From contig NZ_CP075523.1 of NCBI RefSeq assembly GCF_018502385.1, forward strand, positions 124,001 to 188,000: a stretch of 64,000 nt of DNA, written 5' to 3'. This stretch comes from Synechococcus sp. LA31. GTDB taxonomy: Bacteria > Cyanobacteriota > Cyanobacteriia > PCC-6307 > Cyanobiaceae. A program made the translations under genes and the position numbers. Below are positions 51,473-58,960 of the stretch, one piece after another. Under the pieces are notes generated by a model that was given only the letters and a program-made list of their open reading frames with translations, made no database searches and was not told where the DNA came from. How positions within the stretch are numbered: position 1 is the stretch's first letter; each line of letters starts with the position of its first letter.

Positions 51473-51974
51473 GCGTGCCGGGAAGCCCCACGCCGCGCGC
51501 CATCAGCGTGGCCAGCAGGGGGATTAGGGCAAAGCCAACCAGCTCAATATTGAGGATCCACGCCAGCCGGTTGGCGAGGGCTTCGCTCACTTGGGGCAGT
51601 TCGCCCTTGCGCAGGGGGATAGCCCAGAGGATGTAGGTGATGGTTGGGTAGAGGGAAAGCCCACCAACGCTGAGGTAGAGGCCAACCTTCCACCAGAAAA
51701 GAGGATTTTCTGTGTAAAAACTGCCTCCTTGACCGAAGTACATCACCCGCAGGATGCCGCTCACCAGCAGGGCAAGAGCCGCCAACCCGTACACGACATC
51801 GGTGATCACCATCAAGGTGGCGTCTTGCTTACTGGGGTTGGGGCGGATCAGGCGTCGTTCCAGGACCAGAGCACCGAAGCAGAGCATGAAGCTCAGGTAA
51901 TGCACGTAGGCAACCCCGGCCCTCGGCAGCACGTCGGTGGACAGGTCGGCGAACAGGGCCGCAAGGGCGGACAT
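51462..51974 (-). CDS. DUF2214 membrane protein
   Basis: A 170-residue integral membrane protein with four helices (about residues 22-38, 56-75, 95-113, 137-156). Segments VAYVHYLSFMLCFGALVLERRL, DVVYGLAALALLVSGILRVMYFG and NPLFWWKVGLYLSVGGLSLYP are the hallmarks of the DUF2214 family, which resembles CopD-like four-helix membrane proteins. Two candidate starts exist, at 51974 (chosen) and 52013. It overlaps the start of the metzincin frame by 11 bases and appears to be the first gene of the operon leading to the RND pump. Confidence 0.82.
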   Translation of the reverse strand: MSALAALFADLSTDVLPRAGVAYVHYLSFMLCFGALVLERRLIRPNPSKQDATLMVITDVVYGLAALALLVSGILRVMYFGQGGSFYTENPLFWWKVGLYLSVGGLSLYPTITYILWAIPLRKGELPQVSEALANRLAWILNIELVGFALIPLLATLMARGVGLPGTLAA

Positions 51975-52249
51975 GGGGCTGTGGGCAGCGCGGAGAAATG
52001 ACCGTAGCGACATCCCTGATGCGCTGCCGGGCTCAACGCGTTGCTCGGCGTTACCGAGTCAACTTGCCCGTGTGCCGTTCATGGTGCTGGGTGGAGGCAG
52101 TGCGGGTGAGCTTTGCACCAGAAGAGTTTCGTTTCCGGTGTGGATTTGTAGAGTTCTTGGGCTGCAACATGCGAAGCAAAGGTGAAACTTGGAAGCCTTT
52201 TGGATGCTTTCCTCGATGAGCGAAAAAGCTTCTAGGTTCAATTCAGTGG

Positions 52250-53185
52250 ATGGAACCGCGCATGGCCAGCTCTTTGAGTGCCTTCCTGGGTGAAATTGGC
52301 CGGCACCAGTTACTCACTCCGGAACAGGAGTTGATGCTGGGCCGCAAGGTGCAAGCCATGGTGGCTCTGCACGAGCGTTGCGCTAGTGCTGGTGGTGTGG
52401 GTGAAGCTTGCACTTACGACGACATGGAAAAGCGCACGATGCGCGTGGGTGATCGGGCCAAGGATCAGATGATCACGGCCAATTTGCGCCTGGTGGTCAA
52501 CCTGGCCAAGCGCTATCAGGGCAAGGGGCTTGATCTCCTCGATTTGATCCAGGAAGGCACCCTGGGCCTCACTCGGGCTGTCGAGAAATACGATCCCACC
52601 CGCGGCCATCGCTTCAGTACCTATGCCTATTGGTGGATTCGGCAGGGTCTCAATCGCGCGCTCTCTACCCAGAGCCGCACCATTCGCATCCCCGTGAATG
52701 TGAACGAAAAGCTCACGCGCCTGCGTGCCGCCAAGGCGCGCCTGTTGCAGAGCAATGGCATTCAGCCCACAGCTCAGCAGCTCGCGACGGCGATGGATCT
52801 GCCGCTTGATGAGATTGAGGATCTGCTGGGTTGTGAGCTGCGCAGTGTCACCGTGAGTTTGCAGGGGGTGGTGAAGTCCAAGTCAGATCCCACTGAGCTG
52901 GTGGATGTGCTCCCCAGTGAAGATCTGCCGCCCATGGAGCGCTGCGAGCGCGCTGAACGCAATGCCGCGGTGTGGAAGCTGCTGGATCAGTCGAATCTCA
53001 CCCCCAAGGAGCGCACTGTGGTGATGCTGCGTTTTGGCCTCGACGGCAGTCATGAGTGGCGCACCTTGGCTGAAGTAGCGCGTCTGCTCGGGTGCAGCCG
53101 AGAATATTGCCGCCAGGTGGTGCAACGTGCGTTGCGCAAACTGCGCAAAGCCGGCATCCAGACCGGGCTGGTTGAGGTCAGCTGA
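52250..53185 (+). CDS. Group 2 RNA polymerase sigma-70 factor
   Basis: A 311-residue non-essential sigma factor of the RpoD-like family. Region 1.2 is LSAFLGEIGRHQLLTPEQEL. Region 2 is NLRLVVNLAKRYQGKGLDLLDLIQEGTLGL with the -10 recognition helix FSTYAYWWIRQGLNRAL. Region 3 begins TIRIPVNVNEKL, and region 4 has TLAEVARLLGCSREYCRQVVQRALRKLRK for the -35 box. The variant ECRQ-type helix (REYCRQVVQRAL) differs from principal SigA. A start at 52262 is also possible. The 5' flank (52014-52249) is more AT-rich and probably holds its promoter. Confidence 0.93.
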   Translation: MEPRMASSLSAFLGEIGRHQLLTPEQELMLGRKVQAMVALHERCASAGGVGEACTYDDMEKRTMRVGDRAKDQMITANLRLVVNLAKRYQGKGLDLLDLIQEGTLGLTRAVEKYDPTRGHRFSTYAYWWIRQGLNRALSTQSRTIRIPVNVNEKLTRLRAAKARLLQSNGIQPTAQQLATAMDLPLDEIEDLLGCELRSVTVSLQGVVKSKSDPTELVDVLPSEDLPPMERCERAERNAAVWKLLDQSNLTPKERTVVMLRFGLDGSHEWRTLAEVARLLGCSREYCRQVVQRALRKLRKAGIQTGLVEVS

Positions 53186-53245
53186 GCGTTCATCTTCAGC
53201 TGCGCCAATCCATGATGGAGGCATCGGTTTAAGGAGGCTTTGCCC

Positions 53246-53623
53246 GTGGCCGCCAATTCCTCGGCTCGCATGGACGCTGACTGCGTGGATGCGGAGGTGC
53301 TCGGGAGCACCGAGGTTGACGAAGGGGCGCTGCGACGCCTCTTGCGTCGCGCCGGGCGCACCCTGGCTCGCCCCGCCCTGGAGTGTCTGGAGCTGTTGCT
53401 GGACGCCAACACCCCTCCCCAGGTGAGGGTCACCATGCTCGCTGCACTCACCTATCTGCTGATGCCGATGGATCTGATTCCGGATTTCATCCCAGCAGCT
53501 GGTTTCAGCGACGACCTGGTGGCCCTGACCGCCTTGCTTGGGCTGTGCACCACCCACATGAGCGATGCCATCCGCTTGCGCGCACAGCGCAAACTGGATC
53601 GCTGGTTTCCCCTGGGGCGCTGA
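53246..53623 (+). CDS. DUF1232 (YkvA-like) membrane protein
   Basis: A 125-residue protein with a DUF1232 domain: LAALTYLLMPMDLIPDFIPAAGFSDDLVALTALLG, where the DLIPDFIP motif is diagnostic. Function unknown. GTG 53246 is preferred to TTG 53240 because a consensus AAGGAGG lies 8 bases before it. Its stop TGA overlaps the start of the next gene (TGATG). Confidence 0.85.
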   Translation: MAANSSARMDADCVDAEVLGSTEVDEGALRRLLRRAGRTLARPALECLELLLDANTPPQVRVTMLAALTYLLMPMDLIPDFIPAAGFSDDLVALTALLGLCTTHMSDAIRLRAQRKLDRWFPLGR

Positions 53624-53952
53624 TGACCACGCTCACCACTGAGCAGCTGGATGACCTGCAGGTCTTCCTGAAGGATTGGTTGCGTCACAGCGGCCGTACC
53701 CAGGCTGATCTGCGCAGAGCCCTGCGCGCTAGCTCCATTCGTATGCCTGTGTTGCTGGAGGAGCTGGCCGGGGTGTACGGCCGTGATGGCCTCACTGGGC
53801 TGGCCCAGCGCTTGTGCGAGATCGAATCCCTCTGGCAGGGGGAGGATCAGGGCGGCGAAGCCGACGATCAGGTCTCAGCATCTCTTGACGACTCCCTCGG
53901 CCAGCTGGATCTGTTGCTCCAGGAGATTCGTTTGGATTCAGGCGAAGCCTGA
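53623..53952 (+). CDS. Conserved hypothetical protein
   Basis: A 109-residue soluble, acidic protein. MTTLTTEQLDDLQVFLKDWL then RHSGRTQADLRRALRASSIR suggest a small helix-turn-helix-like N-terminal fold, followed by a Leu-rich, acidic coiled region ending in LDLLLQEIRLD. It is coupled to the DUF1232 gene by a 1-base overlap. No family is recognised. Confidence 0.75.
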   Translation: MTTLTTEQLDDLQVFLKDWLRHSGRTQADLRRALRASSIRMPVLLEELAGVYGRDGLTGLAQRLCEIESLWQGEDQGGEADDQVSASLDDSLGQLDLLLQEIRLDSGEA

Positions 53953-53999
53953 CGGTGCTGCGCGGACACGTCAAAGTGGGTGCACGCTCCGCTGCCGTT

Positions 54000-54269
54000 A
54001 TGTCGCTGCATCGTCTGTTTGTTACGCCGCTCACCACCGCTGGATCGATGCTCATGGCAGGTGCAGCGGCTGCCGTGATGGTGCTGCCGGCCCAGGCTCA
54101 GGTGGAAAGCTTTCTCTGGGGGCCGGGCAGCAACGTGGGCCCTGCAACGAAGGTGGAGCCGCAAAACTGCGTGACAGCTCCCGATGGCAGCATCACCTGT
54201 GACACCAAAATCGTGAATCCACCCGGCGATACCCCCGCCAAGCCTCAGTACCGACCGTTCAGTTACTGA
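54000..54269 (+). CDS. Exported small hypothetical protein
   Basis: An 89-residue protein with a signal peptide (SMLMAGAAAAVMVLPAQAQ, cleaved near residue 33) and a short mature part with two cysteines (NCVTAPDGSITC) that could form a disulfide, followed by a Pro-rich end. ATG 54000 is chosen over a start 15 codons upstream. Function unknown. It precedes the psiE-like gene by 13 bases, probably in one transcript. Confidence 0.7.
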   Translation: MSLHRLFVTPLTTAGSMLMAGAAAAVMVLPAQAQVESFLWGPGSNVGPATKVEPQNCVTAPDGSITCDTKIVNPPGDTPAKPQYRPFSY

Positions 54270-54282
54270 GCGGGAGGGGTAG

Positions 54283-54765
54283 ATGCGCTTTTTCGACGAC
54301 CGGGCTTTTCTTCGGGCGATCACGCTGTTTGAGCGAGCCCTGGCCAAGGTGCTCTCCGTGGTGCTGACCGGTGTGCTGGTGGTGGCCACCTTGCAGTTGT
54401 TGCTGTTCCTGGGCAGTGATCTGCTTGATCTCAATGTGAACTGGACCGGCGAAGGGCTGGTGACCCTGCTGGATCAGGTGCTGGTGATCCTGATCGCGCT
54501 CGAGGTGTTGCAGAACCTCACGGCGTATCTGCGGGAGCACGTGGTGCAGATCGAGTTGGTGCTGGTGACGGCGCTGACCGCCGTGGCACGAAAAGTGATC
54601 GTGATGCCGCCCGGCGTGCAGAAAAATCCCGCCGATCTGATCGGCTTGGGCTTCGCAATTTTGTCGCTGGCGGGGGCTTACTGGCTTGTGCGTCAGTCCC
54701 ACGTCAGGCGTCTGCCGACCAGAAGAGAGCAAGCCACAGCGTTCCAGGATCCGGATCTGTTGTGA
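54283..54765 (+). CDS. psiE: PsiE-like phosphate-starvation-inducible membrane protein
   Basis: A 160-residue protein with four membrane helices (about residues 22-42, 66-83, 89-108, 120-138). The segments LLDQVLVILIALEVLQNLTAYL and HVVQIELVLVTALTAVARKVIV are the conserved core of the PsiE (DUF970) family. The Pho link is known from E. coli only. I see no clear Pho box here. Its last 62 bases overlap the convergent Nif11-cupin gene. Confidence 0.83.
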   Translation: MRFFDDRAFLRAITLFERALAKVLSVVLTGVLVVATLQLLLFLGSDLLDLNVNWTGEGLVTLLDQVLVILIALEVLQNLTAYLREHVVQIELVLVTALTAVARKVIVMPPGVQKNPADLIGLGFAILSLAGAYWLVRQSHVRRLPTRREQATAFQDPDLL

Positions 54766-55249
54766 CCACGCGGTGACGGCGATGCGGGGCAATCAGCAGG
54801 CTGTCCCCCGCGCAGAGATCCCTTGGTTCTGCTTCGTCGTGAAACTGCAGCTTGGCGCTGCCCCGCAGCACCATCACCCACTCGCTTTCGCTCTGGTCAT
54901 ACCAGAACCCCTCGGGGCTGCTGGCCTGGCAAGAGTGAATGCGTTCAAGCCGCCAGCCAGGCCCCTCGATCAGGAGCTCCACCCGCTCCTGCCCCGTTGG
55001 GGGGCAGGCACTGGCTAGCAGATTGCTCTGGTCGCTGGAGCTTGTGTGCTGCTGCGTGGCCGCGGGGCCGCTGTCACCCCAGCGCCGCCCGATTTCGAAA
55101 CCGTTTTGTGCCGCCAGTGCCACCACTTCATGGTGGTTACTACAGGCGCTGAGTGCTTCCCTGACATCGGTTTTCGCTTGCGTCAATGCCACAAAGGCAT
55201 TGAGCTGACGCACCTTCTCGAGAAACTGTTGGAGTTGGGCTTCGGCCAT
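54704..55249 (-). CDS. Nif11 domain-cupin fusion protein
   Basis: A 181-residue protein. Residues 1-60 look like a Nif11-like leader domain: MAEAQLQQFLEKVRQLNAFV then ALAAQNGFEIGRRWGD, with the classic helix-turn-helix of Nif11/nitrile-hydratase-like leader peptides. Residues about 95-180 form a cupin: WRLERIHSCQASSPEG, WVMVLRGSAKLQF, and CAGDSLLIAPHRRHRV (the second cupin motif, GDxxxxPxxxxH). Nif11 domains usually lead RiPP precursors; fusion to a cupin is odd. It is 4 bases downstream of a GNAT acetyltransferase gene on the same strand. Confidence 0.8.
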   Translation of the reverse strand: MAEAQLQQFLEKVRQLNAFVALTQAKTDVREALSACSNHHEVVALAAQNGFEIGRRWGDSGPAATQQHTSSSDQSNLLASACPPTGQERVELLIEGPGWRLERIHSCQASSPEGFWYDQSESEWVMVLRGSAKLQFHDEAEPRDLCAGDSLLIAPHRRHRVVTTDPDPGTLWLALFWSADA

Positions 55250-55253
55250 CGGC

Positions 55254-55727
55254 TCAGTATCCCCGTTGCAGCTGTTTGTGCATGCGGAAGCGCAGGAAGG
55301 GCACGCCACCAATGCGCAGCTCCTCTCGCCAGCTCACCAGCCAGCCCAGCTGTTCAAACAGGGGTTTGGAGATCAGGCTCGCTTCGGTGCTCAGCACCTT
55401 GACGTCAAGAGCCTTGGCCTCTTGCTCCACCGCCTCAATTAATCGGCGGCCGAAGCCCTGGTGTTGTGCAGTGGGATGGCAATAGAGAAGAGCCAGGCGG
55501 TCATGGGGATGGCGCAGGCTAAAAGCCAGGGGCTGATCCTCTGCATTGCAGATCACGAAACCGTGGCCCTGGCTGAGCAGAGGCTGCAGTGCCTTGCTCT
55601 GTTCAGCCCAGGCCCTTTGCTGTATCTCGCTGTAGTGCTTGGCGGTGCTAAGCAGAATGGCCTGGCGATAAATCTCCGGGAGCGCATCGTGATCATGAGC
55701 TTCGAGGCGCCGCAACCGATTGGCCAT
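55254..55727 (-). CDS. GNAT-family N-acetyltransferase
   Basis: A 157-residue acetyl-CoA-dependent transferase. The pyrophosphate-binding loop is HPTAQHQGFGRRLIEAVEQEA (Q/R-x-x-G-x-G/A). Preceding strands LAFSLRHPHDRLALLYCHP and following VKVLSTEASLISKPLFEQLGW complete the fold. The substrate is unknown. It is read first in a two-gene set with the Nif11-cupin gene. Located 127 bases from the divergent cyAbrB gene. Confidence 0.86.
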   Translation of the reverse strand: MANRLRRLEAHDHDALPEIYRQAILLSTAKHYSEIQQRAWAEQSKALQPLLSQGHGFVICNAEDQPLAFSLRHPHDRLALLYCHPTAQHQGFGRRLIEAVEQEAKALDVKVLSTEASLISKPLFEQLGWLVSWREELRIGGVPFLRFRMHKQLQRGY

Positions 55728-55854
55728 GGTTACTGCTGATCAGTGCTGAGTCATTGTCGACCCCCAAGGCCTGGATCTTCGATATCTCAGCCATGGCAAC
55801 ACAGGCATTGATGTTGTAGGTTCGGATTGTCTTCTTAAACAACCCACTCCGGCA

Positions 55855-56220
55855 ATGCTCACAGGAACGGATCTGCTGGCCAAAGTCAAGGAAATGGGCG
55901 ATGTAGGCAAATCAGAAATTGTCCGCGCTTGTGGCTACGTCTCCAGCAAGAAGGATGGCGGCGATCGTCTGAACTTCACTGCCTTCTACGAGGCTCTGCT
56001 CGAGGCCAAGGGCGTTGAGCTTGGCGGCTCCGGCAAGGTTGGTAAGGGCGGTCGCAAGCTCAGCTACGTGGCCACCGTGCAGGGCAACGGCAACCTCTTA
56101 ATCGGCAAGGCTTACACCGCCATGCTTGATCTACAGCCAGGCGATGAGTTCGAAATCAAGCTCGGCCGCAAGCAGATTCGCCTGATCCCTGTCGGCGGCA
56201 CCGACGAAGACGAGGAGTGA
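55855..56220 (+). CDS. cyAbrB-type transcriptional regulator
   Basis: A 121-residue DNA-binding protein of the cyanobacteria-specific AbrB family: MLTGTDLLAKVKEMGDVGKS, EIVRACGYVSSKKDGGDRLN (the family N-terminus), then a C-terminal AbrB swapped-hairpin (GNLLIGKAYTAMLDLQPGDEFEIKLGR). These proteins control nitrogen and carbon metabolism genes. Paralogues cyAbrB1 and cyAbrB2 cannot be separated here. A terminator lies 82 bases downstream, inside the convergent gene. Confidence 0.93.
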   Translation: MLTGTDLLAKVKEMGDVGKSEIVRACGYVSSKKDGGDRLNFTAFYEALLEAKGVELGGSGKVGKGGRKLSYVATVQGNGNLLIGKAYTAMLDLQPGDEFEIKLGRKQIRLIPVGGTDEDEE

Positions 56221-56248
56221 TCCTTCGCCGGCAGCTTTGCTGATCTCC

Positions 56249-58960
56249 TCAGCTCAGTTCCACCAAGACACGCTCTCTCTGCTCTCCCAGCTCTGCTGAG
56301 ATCCCCTCGAGCTTCTCGGGGGGATTTTTTTTGTCTGCATCGAGCGTCGCCGGCAGCAGAGAGAGGTAGTCCGTGGGGTGGCAGGTGAGCAGCACAATCT
56401 GCGTGCCCTGGTCGACGCCTCGTTGCAGCATCCGCCGGAGCCCTTCCAGGCGCTGGCGGTCACTGTTGGTGAAGGCGTCATCGAACACCAGCGGCAGCAC
56501 ATCGTCGTAGGCCGGTTTGAGCACCTGAGCCATGGCCAGTCGTACGGCTGCTGAGAGTTGCTCACGCATGCCTCCACTCAAGCGCTCAAAGGCAAAGGCT
56601 TCATCGCCCTGGCGTAGTTGCAGTTCGTGGAATCCCTGTTGTGGGTCAAAGGCCAGCAAGGGCTGCTGGGGATCGGTGGCTAATTCCGCCAGATAGGGCG
56701 CGATCGCGGCGCGAAGCGGTTCGCTGTAGCGGTTCGCTAAATGACTCTGCTCGCTGTAAAAGCGCTCGAGCAACAGCTGCAAAGCCTGGCCGCGCTGCTC
56801 GAGCGATTGACGTTCTGCATCGGCTTCAGCCAAGGCGGCCTGCCGCTGTTCGAGTTCGGCCACCGGGTTGATTGCTCCCAGGCTCTGGCAGCGCTGTTCG
56901 GCTTGGCCCCGCTGGCTGAGCAGTTGATCCTTTTCCTGCTCCAACCTCTCGAGAGAGGCTCCTGCATCTGTATTGCCGCGGCTGTTGGCTAGGTGCTGAA
57001 GTTCTCTTTGCAGGGCTTGCAACTGCTGTTGCTGAGCCTCAAGGTTGCTGTTGGGGTGTTGCTGTTGGCGGAGGGCTTGCAACCGCTGGCTGAGCACCTG
57101 CAGTGATCCCTCGAGCTGGTCCCCTCGGCTGCGAAGTTGCAGCAGGTTGCTCTGGATTTGTTGGAGGGTCTGATCCAGATCTTGCAAGCGTTGCTGGTTG
57201 CGCTCTTGATCTGTGATGAGGTCAATGGCGCTGTTGCGCAGCTGCTCCTGCAGATCATGCAGGGCTGCTTGATCCATCTGCTGGGGGGCGCAGCCGTCTT
57301 GCGCCTTAGCCATGGCGATCAGCAGCGGCTGTTGTTGGTGAAGGGCCTGTTGCAAGCGCTGGCGCCGGGGGGTGAGTTGCTCTAACCGCTGCTGCAGCCC
57401 CGACCAGGGAATGGCCTTGGCGGCCTGGCGCAAGTTGGCCAGCTCCTGCTCGATCGCCTGGCGCTGCCGTTCAATCGCTTCGGCCTGATCGCTGCTGTTG
57501 AGTTTCAGCGCCTGTTGCAGCTGGGCCAGTTGTTGTTGCGCGCGCTGCTGGAGATTGAGGGCCTGGGGCAGGGCCTGGCCGCCGCCGGGCGTGATGGTGA
57601 TCTGCACGCCCGCTCCCACCTCGAGCTGCGCGGCTTCGCTGATGCGGCGACGCTCCCCTCGGCTCAGGGGTTTGCCGTTGAGGCGGATTGTTTGATCACT
57701 GGCCAGCACCTCAAGGTTTGAGGCCATCGCTTCGCAGCGGGCAGTGGCCTGCGCCAGGGCCTGCTCTGCCTGGCGCAACTCACGCACTTGATCGGCGCTG
57801 ATCTCCGGCAGCTGCGCCAGCTGTTGTTTGAGCGTTTCGGCCTGTTCCTGAAGCCTCTGCAGCTGTTGCTGGTGTTCCCGCAGTTGCAGTTCCTCGCTCT
57901 CCAGTTGCTGCAGATCGAGCAGCAACTGCACGAGCTCCTGGCGCTGCGCCTGTTGCTGCAGCTGGGCGCTGAGCTGTTGCGCCCGTTGTTGCAGCTGCTG
58001 CTGCTCAGCCAGGAGCCGGGATTGCTCCTGGCTGAGGCTGTTCAAGCTCTTCTGCAGCTGCGTGTGCTCGTTCTGCTCTTGACGCTGCTGCTGCTCTAGT
58101 TGCTGGCGCTCCTGCTCCTGCCGCAGCATTGGCGCGAGCTGGGCCTGAAGCAACGTGATGTGCTGCTGCAGCTTCAGCTCACGCTGCAATGCCGGTCGCT
58201 GTTCAGCTTCGATTGTCTCCAGCCGTTCGTTGATCCTGCGCCATTGCTCCATGGCGGCCTCAAGATCAGACAGCTGCTCTTGGGCGTTGTGGTGGGCTGC
58301 CTCAGCTTCCTTGCAGCGGCGCTGCGCTTCGGCCAGCACTGAGCCCGCCTTCACCCGGCCTGTGGCGGTGTAGAGCTCGGCCACCTGCTGCTGGATCTGC
58401 TCCATCACCAGCCGATCGAGGTTGGATTCCAAGGCGCTGCTACTGCCTTGCAGCTGCAATTGCTCTACCAACCGGTTGTGGTCGTAGCGCTCCTGGTTCC
58501 CACCCAAGGGGTTCAGCCCGCCATCCCCCTGACGCACCCAGAGGTGTGCCCAGCGCTCGGGTAGCTGGGCGATGCGACGCCCTTCTACCGGGGCTTCGAA
58601 GCCCAGCAGCCCCGCCAGGTGATCTTCGGCCGTGGCGCCGTTAAGGGCCAGGCCACTGCCGTTGCTCAGCTGGCAGGTGCCGCTGCTGCCGGCGAAGCGC
58701 TTGCGCAGCCGCCAGAGATCCCCCTGCGCCGCGAAGCTGATCTCCACATCCGGCAGGCCTGGATGCAGCCGAGAGCGCAGCTCCTCCACTCCCCGCCCAG
58801 TGGCGGTAGCCCGCAGAAACAGCACCTTATGCAACGCCTCCACCAGGGTGCTTTTGCCCGTTTCGTTGGCGCCGCCGATCAAGGTGAGCTCCCGCCCGAA
58901 GCGCAACGCCAGCTCCCTATGGCGGCGCACGTTTTGCAAGCGGCAGGCAATCAGGCGCAT
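56249..58960 (-). CDS. SMC/Rad50-like ATPase (SbcC-like)
   Basis: A 903-residue SMC-like ATPase: Walker A GANETGKS (residues 30-37), a long Gln-rich coiled coil, and a C-terminal lobe with signature LSGGMREQLSAAVRLAMA and Walker B region LPLVFDDAFTNSD. In place of a zinc hook CxxC, the centre (about residues 415-475) carries a beta-rich insert with IRLNGKPLSRGERRRISEAA and VGAGVQITITPGGGQ. It pairs with the Mre11-like nuclease directly upstream (10-base overlap), and together they probably process DNA ends or hairpins. C-terminal codons contain the cyAbrB terminator. Confidence 0.88.
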   Translation of the reverse strand: MRLIACRLQNVRRHRELALRFGRELTLIGGANETGKSTLVEALHKVLFLRATATGRGVEELRSRLHPGLPDVEISFAAQGDLWRLRKRFAGSSGTCQLSNGSGLALNGATAEDHLAGLLGFEAPVEGRRIAQLPERWAHLWVRQGDGGLNPLGGNQERYDHNRLVEQLQLQGSSSALESNLDRLVMEQIQQQVAELYTATGRVKAGSVLAEAQRRCKEAEAAHHNAQEQLSDLEAAMEQWRRINERLETIEAEQRPALQRELKLQQHITLLQAQLAPMLRQEQERQQLEQQQRQEQNEHTQLQKSLNSLSQEQSRLLAEQQQLQQRAQQLSAQLQQQAQRQELVQLLLDLQQLESEELQLREHQQQLQRLQEQAETLKQQLAQLPEISADQVRELRQAEQALAQATARCEAMASNLEVLASDQTIRLNGKPLSRGERRRISEAAQLEVGAGVQITITPGGGQALPQALNLQQRAQQQLAQLQQALKLNSSDQAEAIERQRQAIEQELANLRQAAKAIPWSGLQQRLEQLTPRRQRLQQALHQQQPLLIAMAKAQDGCAPQQMDQAALHDLQEQLRNSAIDLITDQERNQQRLQDLDQTLQQIQSNLLQLRSRGDQLEGSLQVLSQRLQALRQQQHPNSNLEAQQQQLQALQRELQHLANSRGNTDAGASLERLEQEKDQLLSQRGQAEQRCQSLGAINPVAELEQRQAALAEADAERQSLEQRGQALQLLLERFYSEQSHLANRYSEPLRAAIAPYLAELATDPQQPLLAFDPQQGFHELQLRQGDEAFAFERLSGGMREQLSAAVRLAMAQVLKPAYDDVLPLVFDDAFTNSDRQRLEGLRRMLQRGVDQGTQIVLLTCHPTDYLSLLPATLDADKKNPPEKLEGISAELGEQRERVLVELS
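56303..56332 (+). terminator. Rho-independent terminator inside the convergent SbcC-like gene
   Basis: On the plus strand CCCC-T-CGAG (56303-56311) pairs with CTCG-GGGG (56315-56322) around the loop CTT, leaving an unpaired T, and is followed by T8 (56325-56332). It should end cyAbrB transcription. On the other strand the same bases encode the last SbcC-like residues (T8 read as KKN). Confidence 0.8.

Noticed and set aside
52014-52249. Possible small RNA or gene upstream of the sigma factor
   Set aside because: No open frame with coding character and no clear terminator; most likely the sigma-factor promoter region.
57788-58342. Leu-rich plus-strand frames in the SbcC-like gene
   Set aside because: Antisense of the Gln-rich coiled coil; no start context or domain.
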